A stretch of 64,000 nucleotides of DNA. Source: Allomuricauda ruestringensis DSM 13258 (GTDB taxonomy: Bacteria > Bacteroidota > Bacteroidia > Flavobacteriales > Flavobacteriaceae). The stretch is from positions 817,501-881,500 of the forward strand of contig NC_015945.1 of NCBI RefSeq assembly GCF_000224085.1. The letters run 5' to 3'. Below the pieces are notes generated by a model, which saw only the letters and a program-made list of their open reading frames with translations, searched no databases and was not told the DNA's origin. Shown here piece after piece: positions 53,520 through 61,313 of the stretch (the stretch's first letter is position 1; each line of letters begins with the position of its first letter). Position numbers and translations under genes: made by a program.

Positions 53520-54487
53520 AAAGAACTCATCTTGAATTTTATGAAAGGATATCTTTCTTGAAGATACGTAATTTTTGTGCGGAGCGATGTTTTGAACTTT
53601 TGATGTGCTTCGGAATCGGGGTTAAAAGGTCGGTGCATCAAGCCTTTTTGAACGGCATCCACCTCGTCCATAATAGAGTAAGCATCTTCAGCAATCCAAA
53701 CGGATTTGAAGCGCTCCCATATATAATCGACTGCCAGTTCGTTGGGGTGCACCATATCTTTTCCGTAAAAACGGTAATCGCGTAGCTCGTCCATCATAAT
53801 TTCATAGGATGGAAAATAGGACAGCTCTCTCGACTGCGCTCGAGATGACAAAACGGATTGAACTGCGGTAATTAGGTGTGCCTTGCTCTGCTGGTTCTCT
53901 ACAAAACCATCTTTTAAATGACGAACGGGAGAAATCGTGAAGATGATTTGTGCATGGGGATTCACTTTTTGAATCATTCCCACTAAATTATTGAGACTGG
54001 ACTCGATTTTGGTTACGCTCAACAATTTTTTAGTGAATTGCTTTTGGGGCACCTTATGGCAATTGGCCACTATTTTATTTGAATCCTGATGCTCATACAC
54101 CCATGCAGTTCCGAGGGTGATAACGATATGGGAAGAAGTTTCCAACCCTATTTTGGTTTCTCTCAACCTTTGGCTGAGGAATTGCAATAATTCCTCCGAA
54201 TCTTCGGAGCGTAAATCGGAATGGGCATCAAAACAACGCCAAATACCGTCTTGCTCAAAAATTTCCTCCTTTTGATAAGTTTCTTCTTGAATAGATCGTT
54301 GAACCAGATTTTCTATCGCCAAAGGATGAAACAATATCCCAAAGGGATTTTGTGCTTGTTGGAACTTGAAGTAATCCAACTTCCTGCCCATATTTTCTAC
54401 AAAACAAGAACCCAAAAGCATCAATTTATTATGATAATCGATGGGATTATCGCTGGGCGTTAAAGATATCTTGGTCTGTAGTTCCAT
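53516..54487 (-). CDS. GSCFA domain protein
   Basis: 323 aa. Defining motif LGSCFVENMGRKLDYFKF (about 25-42), with NPFGILFHPLAIENL, HIVITLGTAWVYEH and QIIFTISPVRHLKDG, an SGNH-hydrolase-like arrangement in which the Ser of GSCF and the later His would be catalytic. Its activity has not been shown to my knowledge. The segment VLSSRAQSREL (about residues 212-222) is encoded by a REP-like repeat (53828-53850), an in-frame insertion. Operon with DUF4230. Confidence 0.9.
   Translation of the reverse strand: MELQTKISLTPSDNPIDYHNKLMLLGSCFVENMGRKLDYFKFQQAQNPFGILFHPLAIENLVQRSIQEETYQKEEIFEQDGIWRCFDAHSDLRSEDSEELLQFLSQRLRETKIGLETSSHIVITLGTAWVYEHQDSNKIVANCHKVPQKQFTKKLLSVTKIESSLNNLVGMIQKVNPHAQIIFTISPVRHLKDGFVENQQSKAHLITAVQSVLSSRAQSRELSYFPSYEIMMDELRDYRFYGKDMVHPNELAVDYIWERFKSVWIAEDAYSIMDEVDAVQKGLMHRPFNPDSEAHQKFKTSLRTKITYLQERYPFIKFKMSSL
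53828..53850. repeat. REP fragment inside the GSCFA coding sequence
   Basis: TCTCGACTGCGCTCGAGATG plus ACA is the inner palindrome of the repeat family seen at 28327-28351, 46528-46552 and 47040-47067. The reading frame stays open through it. Confidence 0.75.
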
Positions 54488-54503
54488 TTGCTTTGCTAAA
54501 AAT

Positions 54504-54717
54504 GTCAGTTCGATTTTTTGGTGGTTGAGCCCTTCGGCTCTGCTCAGGATAAACTAAAGTCGAAACCAAAGAAAAATCGCCTATTTGAAGTAGACAGGTA
54601 TCGAGAACCAGAATTTCAAGTCAAAACCCGATTCTCGATACAAAATTCCTTTGGAATTTCAATCGATTTGACGGCTTTTGACATCTGTATTTGAAGCCTT
54701 CAAAATGCACAACAGGT
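54504..54717. mobile_element. MITE-like element, left end missing
   Basis: Shares with 18677-18868 the runs GATTTTTTGGTGGTTGAG-like start, AGAATTTCAAGTCAAAACCC, ATTCTCGATACAAAATTCCT and the right terminal repeat TCAAAATGCACAACAGGT (54700-54717). No matching left terminal repeat is visible. An extra REP-like stretch (CCCTTCGGCTCTGCTCAGG) sits near its left end. The right end touches the alaS stop codon. Confidence 0.68.
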
Positions 54718-57329
54718 TATTTAACATACGCTCTTACTTTATCCAGCGCCTCTGGAATCCCGGATGGGTTTTTACCTCCTGCAGTGGCAAAGAAAGGTTG
54801 TCCGCCACCACCACCTTGGATGTATTTGCCCAGTTCGCGAACAATGGTTCCTGCATTCAGGTCTTTTTCGGCCACCAAACCCTTGGAAATGTAGCAGGAC
54901 AATATAGCTTTTTCGTCTTTTTCGGAAGCCAGTAATAGGAATAGGTTTTCCACCTGACCCCCCATTTCAAAGGCTAAATCTTTAATGCCACCTGCATCCA
55001 AATCCACTTTTTTGGCCAAGAATTGGATTCCGTTTACCTCTTCCAATTCTGCAATCAGTTCATTTTTGAGCCCTTTGGCTTTATCCTTCAACAATTGCTC
55101 TACCTGCTTTTTAAGGGCAAGGTTTTCTTCTTGCAAACTGGCCACCGATTTTACAGGGTCTTGGGAATTTTTCAACATATCCTTAATCTCGAAGAGCATA
55201 CGATTGTTGTTGAAATAAAACTCTTTTACGGCATCAGAAGTAATTGCCTCAATCCTTCGAATTCCAGCGGCAACAGCTCCTTCGGAAACTATTTTAAAAT
55301 GCCAAATATCAGCCGTGTTTTTTACGTGGGTTCCTCCACAAAGTTCAATGGATTGTCCAAAACGGATGGTACGGACCGTATCGCCGTATTTTTCCCCAAA
55401 GAGTGCCATCGCACCTTGTTCCATGGCTTCTTTCATGGGAACATTACGGTTTTCTTCCAAAGGCAAGTGACCATCAATACGGGCATTGACAAAATTTTCG
55501 ACTTTCCGTAGCTCTTCCACGGTCAATTTTGAAAAGTGGGAGAAATCAAAACGTAAATATTTAGAATGTACCGCAGAACCTTTTTGTTCCACATGAGTTC
55601 CCAACACTTCGCGCAAAGCTTGGTGCAACAAGTGCGTAGCTGTATGGTTACAGGCCGTTCTCCAACGTTGTTTTTCGTCCACAACCGCTTTAAAAGTTCC
55701 CGAAACTTCTTTTGGCAACGATTTTGCAAAATGAACAATCTCGTTGTTCTCCCTTTTGGTGTCAATAATATAAGTGACATCGCCATTAGGAGCTTCCAAA
55801 TAGCCTTTATCTCCAACCTGACCACCGCCTTCGGGGTAAAATGGGGTAAGATTGAACACCAATTGATATTGGTCTCCTTCTTTTTTACTGGTCACTTTAC
55901 GATACTTTACCAGTTTTACATTGGCTTCGAGACTATCGTAACCTATAAATTCTTGTTCAGCATCGGTCAACAAAACGTTCCAATCATCCTTGGACACTTC
56001 GGAAGCTGCCCGGGAACGGTCTTTTTGTGCTTTCAAGGCTTTTTCAAACCCCTTCGTATCCAATTGATAGCCTTTCTCTTCTAAAATCAGAGCGGTTAAA
56101 TCTATCGGAAAACCAAATGTATCGTACAATTCAAAGGCCTTATCGCCAGCAATGGTTTTATCTTTAGATGAATTTATCACGGAATCCAACAACACCAAAC
56201 CTTGTTCCAAGGTGCTCAAAAAAGAGCTTTCTTCCTCCTTGATTACATTTTCTATCAACTGATATTGCTCCTTCAACTCTGGGAACGCTTTGCCCATTTG
56301 TTCGCCCAACACCTTCACCAATCTGTAAATGAATGGTTTGTTGGTGTCCAAAAAGGTAAATCCGTAGCGAATGGCACGGCGTAAAATCCTTCGGATTACA
56401 TAACCAGCACCTGTGTTGCTCGGTAATTGGCCATCTGCAATGGAAAATGCTACGGCACGCACATGGTCGGCCACCACACGGATTGCGATATCGGTCTGCT
56501 CGTCCTTGCCATATTTTTTCCCTGTAATAATTTCCACCTCACGAATCAGCGGGGTAAACACATCGGTATCGTAATTGGATTGTTTTCCTTGGAGTACCAT
56601 ACAAAGGCGCTCAAAACCCATTCCTGTATCAATATGCTTTTCGGGAAGGGGTTCCAGACTTCCATTCGCCTTACGGTTGAACTGCATAAAAACCAAGTTC
56701 CAAATCTCCACCACTTGCGGATGGTCCTGGTTTACGAGCGAAGCTCCATCCACTTTTTGTTTTTCTTCCTTGGGTCTTATATCCACATGAATCTCGGAGC
56801 AGGGCCCGCAGGGGCCTTGGTCGCCCATTTCCCAGAAATTGTCCTTTTTGTTTCCTTTTATGATTCGATTCTCAGGTACGATTGCCTTCCACAGATCGTA
56901 AGCTTCTTGATCCAATGGCAATCCATCATCCTCACTTCCTTCAAAAACCGAAACATAAAGACTTTCCTTATCAATTTTGAATACCTCGGTGAGCAATTCC
57001 CATGCCCACGCAATGGCTTCTTTCTTAAAATAATCCCCAATACTCCAATTCCCCAACATTTCGAACATGGTGTGGTGGTAGGTATCCTTCCCAACTTCTT
57101 CCAAGTCGTTGTGCTTACCGCTCACCCGAAGACATTTTTGGGTATCGGTCAATCTTTTGCTCTTTGGAACGGAATTCCCCAAAAAGTACTCCTTAAACTG
57201 GTTCATGCCGGCATTGGTGAACATCAATGTAGGGTCGTCTTTCATCACCATGGGCGCCGATGGTACAATCTTGTGGTTCTTTTCTTTAAAAAAGTTTAAA
57301 AACTGGTTTCTAACTTCTTGGGATGTCAT
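54717..57329 (-). CDS. alaS: Alanyl-tRNA synthetase
   Basis: 870 aa, normal length. Class II core with [55 protein letters not shown] and [19 protein letters not shown]. The editing domain zinc site is [20 protein letters not shown] and the later [14 protein letters not shown]-Ala coiled coil and Gly-rich end ([16 protein letters not shown]) follow. It charges tRNA-Ala. The stop codon abuts the right end of a MITE-like element. Confidence 0.98.
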   Translation of the reverse strand: MTSQEVRNQFLNFFKEKNHKIVPSAPMVMKDDPTLMFTNAGMNQFKEYFLGNSVPKSKRLTDTQKCLRVSGKHNDLEEVGKDTYHHTMFEMLGNWSIGDYFKKEAIAWAWELLTEVFKIDKESLYVSVFEGSEDDGLPLDQEAYDLWKAIVPENRIIKGNKKDNFWEMGDQGPCGPCSEIHVDIRPKEEKQKVDGASLVNQDHPQVVEIWNLVFMQFNRKANGSLEPLPEKHIDTGMGFERLCMVLQGKQSNYDTDVFTPLIREVEIITGKKYGKDEQTDIAIRVVADHVRAVAFSIADGQLPSNTGAGYVIRRILRRAIRYGFTFLDTNKPFIYRLVKVLGEQMGKAFPELKEQYQLIENVIKEEESSFLSTLEQGLVLLDSVINSSKDKTIAGDKAFELYDTFGFPIDLTALILEEKGYQLDTKGFEKALKAQKDRSRAASEVSKDDWNVLLTDAEQEFIGYDSLEANVKLVKYRKVTSKKEGDQYQLVFNLTPFYPEGGGQVGDKGYLEAPNGDVTYIIDTKRENNEIVHFAKSLPKEVSGTFKAVVDEKQRWRTACNHTATHLLHQALREVLGTHVEQKGSAVHSKYLRFDFSHFSKLTVEELRKVENFVNARIDGHLPLEENRNVPMKEAMEQGAMALFGEKYGDTVRTIRFGQSIELCGGTHVKNTADIWHFKIVSEGAVAAGIRRIEAITSDAVKEFYFNNNRMLFEIKDMLKNSQDPVKSVASLQEENLALKKQVEQLLKDKAKGLKNELIAELEEVNGIQFLAKKVDLDAGGIKDLAFEMGGQVENLFLLLASEKDEKAILSCYISKGLVAEKDLNAGTIVRELGKYIQGGGGGQPFFATAGGKNPSGIPEALDKVRAYVK

Positions 57330-57432
57330 TGAATTCCTAGGGTTTTCTTAAATTTAACACTTTAAGCAAAACAATTTTTATATTTGTTTGTTTTGATTAA
57401 ATGAGTGAGCAAAAATAGGATAAAATCCATTC

Positions 57433-58410
57433 ATGTCTAAAGTAAAGTACTATTACGATCCGGACACACTTTCTTATAGAAAGATTGAGCCGAAGAAATC
57501 CAAAAGATACAGGAATATTTTCTTGTTCTTGCTGGGCTCCGCACTGTTCGGTTTCCTTGGACTGATTATTCTTTTGAACACCCGATGGGTAAATACGCCC
57601 AAGGAACTTTCCCTTGAACGAGAGGTTCGGAATTATGAACTTCAGTATGACATCATGAGCAGGAAGATGGACCAAATGGAACAGGTTTTGGCCAATATTG
57701 AAGATCGTGACAACAATATTTACAGATTATATTTTGAAGCGAACCCAATACCCGAAGAACAGCGCAGAGCTGGTTTTGGGGGTGTCAACCGCTATAAAGA
57801 CCTTGAAGGTTTCAACAATTCGGAAATTATAATTGATGCGGTAAAGCGATTGGACATCATCCAAAAGCAAATGGTGATCCAATCCAAATCCTTGGATGAA
57901 ATTGCCAAATTGGCTGAAGAAAAGGAAAAGTTACTGGCTGCCATTCCTGCCATTCAGCCCGTTAGCAACGAAGACCTTACCCGTATGGCCTCTGGTTATG
58001 GTTGGCGATCGGACCCCTTTACCAAAGCACGTAAAATGCATTGGGGCATGGACTTTACCGCTCCACGCGGCACTCCAATATATGCCTCCGGTGATGGAAA
58101 AGTGGTGCGTGCCGACAATAGGTCGTCCGGTTATGGAAAACATGTACGAATCGACCATGGCTACGGTTACATCTCACTGTACGGACACATGAGCAAATAC
58201 AATGTTACTGTTGGCCAAAAAGTAGAAAGAGGTGATCTAATCGGCTTTGTTGGTAGCACGGGACGTTCTCAGGCACCCCATGTCCATTACGAAATATTTA
58301 AGGATGGGGAACGTATCAACCCCATTAACTTCTACTACGGAAGTTTGTCCACGGAAGAATTTGAGAGTATGCTCAAATTGGCCAATCAAGAGAACCAATC
58401 GCTGGATTAA
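57433..58410 (+). CDS. M23 (LytM-type) peptidoglycan endopeptidase
   Basis: 325 aa. Cytoplasmic tail, one transmembrane helix (about 29-49, FLFLLGSALFGFLGLIILL), coiled-coil region to about 175, then the LytM domain. Zinc ligands are H203 and D207 in MHWGMDFTAPRGTP and H285 in HVHYEIF; H283 is the other catalytic His. The family's GYGKHVRIDHGYGYISLYGH is present. It probably cleaves peptide cross-links in the periplasm. A -7 box TATATTTG lies at 57379-57386 with no clear -33. The MerR gene overlaps by one base (TAATG). Confidence 0.95.
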   Translation: MSKVKYYYDPDTLSYRKIEPKKSKRYRNIFLFLLGSALFGFLGLIILLNTRWVNTPKELSLEREVRNYELQYDIMSRKMDQMEQVLANIEDRDNNIYRLYFEANPIPEEQRRAGFGGVNRYKDLEGFNNSEIIIDAVKRLDIIQKQMVIQSKSLDEIAKLAEEKEKLLAAIPAIQPVSNEDLTRMASGYGWRSDPFTKARKMHWGMDFTAPRGTPIYASGDGKVVRADNRSSGYGKHVRIDHGYGYISLYGHMSKYNVTVGQKVERGDLIGFVGSTGRSQAPHVHYEIFKDGERINPINFYYGSLSTEEFESMLKLANQENQSLD

Positions 58411-58739
58411 TGCACGTAGACCTACCCGAAAAACGATACTATGGTATTGGCGAAGTAGCCAAGGCCTTTGGGGTAAACACCTCACTGATCCGTTTTTGGG
58501 AAAAAGAGTTTGATGTGCTCCAGCCAAAAAAAAATGCCAAGGGCAATCGTAAGTTTACACCACAGGATATCCAAAACCTTCAGTTGATCTACCATTTGGT
58601 GAAGGAACGCGGGTTTACCTTGGAAGGTGCAAAAACACATCTGAAAGAAGAGAAACAAAAAGCACTTTCAAACTTTGAGGTGATTCAGAAATTACAAAAA
58701 GTAAAGGCGGAACTCCTTAAAATAAAAGAACAACTATAA
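58410..58739 (+). CDS. MerR-family transcriptional regulator
   Basis: 109 aa. N-terminal winged HTH: RYYGIGEVAKAFGVNTSLIR, FWEKEFDVLQPKKNAKGNRK and FTPQDIQNLQLIYHLVKERG. The remainder is a coiled coil (KQKALSNFEVIQKLQKVKAE) with no effector domain, as in this Bacteroidota type. Starts one base inside the M23 stop codon; part of the M23-MerR-LemA-TPM operon. Confidence 0.93.
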   Translation: MHVDLPEKRYYGIGEVAKAFGVNTSLIRFWEKEFDVLQPKKNAKGNRKFTPQDIQNLQLIYHLVKERGFTLEGAKTHLKEEKQKALSNFEVIQKLQKVKAELLKIKEQL

Positions 58740-58758
58740 ACACTTTAACCAATAGAAA

Positions 58759-59358
58759 ATGAAAAAAGGTATTATAGCCATTATTGTCCTAGGGCTTTTA
58801 GGGGTAATCGTTGTAGGATGGTACGTAAGGACCAACAACAACCTCATCAACATGAAAGGACAGGCCACCAAGCAATGGGCCAACGTGGAGAGTTCTTACC
58901 AACGCAGAAGCGATTTGGTCGGGAACTTGGTAAAAACAGTGCAAGGTGCTGCCGATTTTGAACGGCAAACCCTAACGGACGTTATTGAAGCAAGGGCAAA
59001 AGCCACCTCAACCAGCATTGATGCCAACAATATTACTCCCGAACAATTGGCAGAGTTTCAACAGGCCCAAACAGGACTTTCCTCCGCCCTATCAAGATTA
59101 TTGGTTACCGTGGAACGCTATCCCGATATAAAGGCCAATCAGAACTTTTTGGAGCTACAGTCCCAATTGGAGGGTACGGAGAACAGAATCAATGTTGAAC
59201 GTAACCGTTTTAACGATTTGGCCGGGGAATACAACATTAAAATACAGCAAATCCCAACCAATATTGTGGCCAACATAGCCAATTTTGACCCAATGGCACT
59301 TTTTAAATCAGATCCCGGTTCGGAAGATGTTCCCGAAGTGGATTTTGAATTCAATTAA
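58759..59358 (+). CDS. LemA family protein
   Basis: 199 aa. N-terminal membrane helix (GIIAIIVLGLLGVIVVGWYV) with the body outside or facing the periplasm. LemA features: VESSYQRRSDLVGNLVKTVQ, LSSALSRLLVTVERYPDIKA, then NFLELQSQLEGTENRINVER and FNDLAGEYN. It usually accompanies TPM-domain genes, as here. Function poorly known. Confidence 0.95.
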   Translation: MKKGIIAIIVLGLLGVIVVGWYVRTNNNLINMKGQATKQWANVESSYQRRSDLVGNLVKTVQGAADFERQTLTDVIEARAKATSTSIDANNITPEQLAEFQQAQTGLSSALSRLLVTVERYPDIKANQNFLELQSQLEGTENRINVERNRFNDLAGEYNIKIQQIPTNIVANIANFDPMALFKSDPGSEDVPEVDFEFN

Positions 59359-59361
59359 ATT

Positions 59362-59799
59362 ATGTCGCACGTAGAAGAGTTTTTGACCGCCGAGGAAGAA
59401 AAGGAAATTGTTGAGGCCATTGTTGAGGCCGAAAAAAATACTTCTGGTGAAATACGGGTACATATTGAAGCCTCCACCAGAATAGATCATTTTAGCCGGG
59501 CACAACAAATTTTCCACTTTCTAAAAATGGATAATACCAAAGAAGGAAACGGTGTACTTGTTTATGTGGCCGTGGACGATAAAAAATTTGTGATTTACGG
59601 CGGACAAGGTATAGACCGGGTTGTTCCCAAAGGTTTTTGGGGTACCACCAAAGACGTAATGGCATCCCATTTTAAAAAAGGAGATTTTAAACAAGGTATC
59701 GTTGAGGGAATCCTAATGGCGGGCAAAGAACTGGAAGCCCACTTCCCATGGGACCATAACGACACCAATGAACTGAACGATGCGATATCCAAAGGGTAG
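59362..59799 (+). CDS. TPM domain protein, cytoplasmic form
   Basis: 145 aa without signal peptide. EIVEAIVEAEKNTSGEIRVH, GNGVLVYVAVDDKKFVIYGG and QGIDRVVPKGFWGTTKDVMA are TPM (DUF477) features. The TPM domain has been described as phosphatase-like or as a membrane-protein chaperone; not resolvable here. It starts 3 bp after lemA and overlaps the next TPM gene by 20 bp. Confidence 0.93.
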   Translation: MSHVEEFLTAEEEKEIVEAIVEAEKNTSGEIRVHIEASTRIDHFSRAQQIFHFLKMDNTKEGNGVLVYVAVDDKKFVIYGGQGIDRVVPKGFWGTTKDVMASHFKKGDFKQGIVEGILMAGKELEAHFPWDHNDTNELNDAISKG

Positions 59800-60568
59800 T
59801 TTGTTACTGGCTTTTTTATGCGTTTCCCTTGCTTGGGGGCAATTCACCATACCCGAGAAACCACAAAAACAAACCAGTGTTTACGATTATGTAAACCTGC
59901 TATCCCCATCTCAGAGCAATGCCTTGGAGCAAAAGCTGGTTCGGTATTCCGATAGTACCTCAACCCAAATAGTGGTTGCCATTATTAGTTCCACCGAAGG
60001 TGAAAGCATTAATTTTTTAGGGGCACAATGGGGGCAAAAATGGGGCATTGGACAAGCGGACAAAGACAATGGTGTACTTGTGCTTTTGGCCAAAGACGAC
60101 CGAAGAATTGCCATCAACACCGGATATGGCGTAGAAGGCCGTCTTACCGATTTAATGTCGAGGCGTATTATAGAATCCGTGATTATCCCAGAATTTAAAA
60201 AAGGAGATTATTATAGTGGTCTGGACAAAGGTTCCGATGCTATTTTTAAAGTACTTACGGGCGAATTTACCGAGGACCGTACCTTTGGGAGCGGTAAAAA
60301 ATTCCCGATTGATGCACTCTTCCCTATCATTATCTTTATTGTCATCATCATAATTTTATGGAGCCGTAAAAACAAAGGCGGTGGCCGTAATGGTGGTCGC
60401 CGAGGCAGCGGAATCGATATTTGGGACATGATCATATTGAGTAACATGGGCCGTAGCTCAGGTTCTTCCGGCGGTTTTGGCAGCGGAGGCTTCGGAGGCG
60501 GAGGCGGCTTCGGCGGTGGCTTTGGCGGAGGCGGTTTTGGAGGCGGTGGTGCCTCTGGGGGTTGGTAA
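59780..60568 (+). CDS. TPM domain protein with transmembrane helix and Gly-rich tail
   Basis: 262 aa. Signal peptide (KGSLLLAFLCVSLAWG), then TPM domain (about 30-165) with DYVNLLSPSQSNALEQKLVR, DNGVLVLLAKDDRRIAINTG and YGVEGRLTDLMSRRIIESVI. A transmembrane helix (about 176-195, LFPIIIFIVIIIILW), a basic stretch and a Gly/Ser/Phe tail (SGGFGSGGFGGGGG) follow, as in YgcG-type proteins. Last of the M23-MerR-LemA-TPM-TPM operon; the 20-bp overlap indicates coupled translation. Confidence 0.94.
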   Translation: MRYPKGSLLLAFLCVSLAWGQFTIPEKPQKQTSVYDYVNLLSPSQSNALEQKLVRYSDSTSTQIVVAIISSTEGESINFLGAQWGQKWGIGQADKDNGVLVLLAKDDRRIAINTGYGVEGRLTDLMSRRIIESVIIPEFKKGDYYSGLDKGSDAIFKVLTGEFTEDRTFGSGKKFPIDALFPIIIFIVIIIILWSRKNKGGGRNGGRRGSGIDIWDMIILSNMGRSSGSSGGFGSGGFGGGGGFGGGFGGGGFGGGGASGGW

Positions 60569-60620
60569 TCCAAAAAAAGCAACCAAAGCAGCATTTTTCC
60601 ATCCATTAAAAAAAGACTTC

Positions 60621-61100
60621 ATGCCTAAAAAATTGCTTGTTTTATTTATTTCCATATTCGTTTTATCGTGCAAATCAGATGACAACTCAATAGATTGTTC
60701 TTTGGTGGATTGCTTTGTTGGTGAAGACTCTATCCGACTAAAGTTTTTGAGTTTGGAAAACGATGATAATTTACTGGCTAATGGAACTTTGAATTCAGGA
60801 GATATTCAAATTTTCAATGAGCAAAACCAAACCGTTACATTTTCCATAGAAGAATATCCTTCCATAGGAATGATTGTAGTTGTACCTGTTTCAACCGAAG
60901 AATTCGGTCAAAAATCTTTTACAATAAATATTGAAGATGAATCATCGTCTGTGAGTTTCAACACAACTTTTATGCAAGGAGAATGTTGCGGCCCCTATAC
61001 CTCAATAGAAGATGTTGAGACAACTATTTCCTATGATCATACGTTGAAAGAATATGATAGCCTGCCTCTGTCCATCACTTTTTATATTCCCAGCACCTAG
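60621..61100 (+). CDS. Hypothetical lipoprotein, 159 aa
   Basis: Start at 60621 gives the lipoprotein leader PKKLLVLFISIFVLSC with Cys17 followed by KSDDNS. An upstream in-frame extension to 60477 only reads the Gly-rich end of the TPM gene in another frame. The mature part is beta-rich (LNSGDIQIFNEQNQTVTFSI) with Cys in SLVDCF and GECCGPY. No family recognised. More A/T rich than the preceding operon. Confidence 0.82.
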   Translation: MPKKLLVLFISIFVLSCKSDDNSIDCSLVDCFVGEDSIRLKFLSLENDDNLLANGTLNSGDIQIFNEQNQTVTFSIEEYPSIGMIVVVPVSTEEFGQKSFTINIEDESSSVSFNTTFMQGECCGPYTSIEDVETTISYDHTLKEYDSLPLSITFYIPST

Positions 61101-61313
61101 TTAAAGTCTTATAAACCTGGGGCCTCCGCCTTTGTTTGGCGCACCTTTTCCCCGAAAGAAATCAAAACTTTGCTCTTTTTATTTAACATCAGTGTAACCT
61201 GACCTCATTCATGAATTCAAACCAACTATCCATCAAGTTAAAGGATTCCGCTAATCAATTTTAAGTATCTTGCTTTTGGTTATGGTTTTTTTATTTTAAA
61301 ATACTCTTTTCTT

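Noticed and set aside
55023..57299. Forward frames of up to 290 aa opposite alaS
   Set aside because: They are antisense to a certain housekeeping gene and show no independent protein features.
60477..60620. N-terminal extension of the 159-aa lipoprotein
   Set aside because: The extra residues are the Gly-rich tail of the TPM gene read in another frame; the Met at 60621 begins a clear lipoprotein leader.
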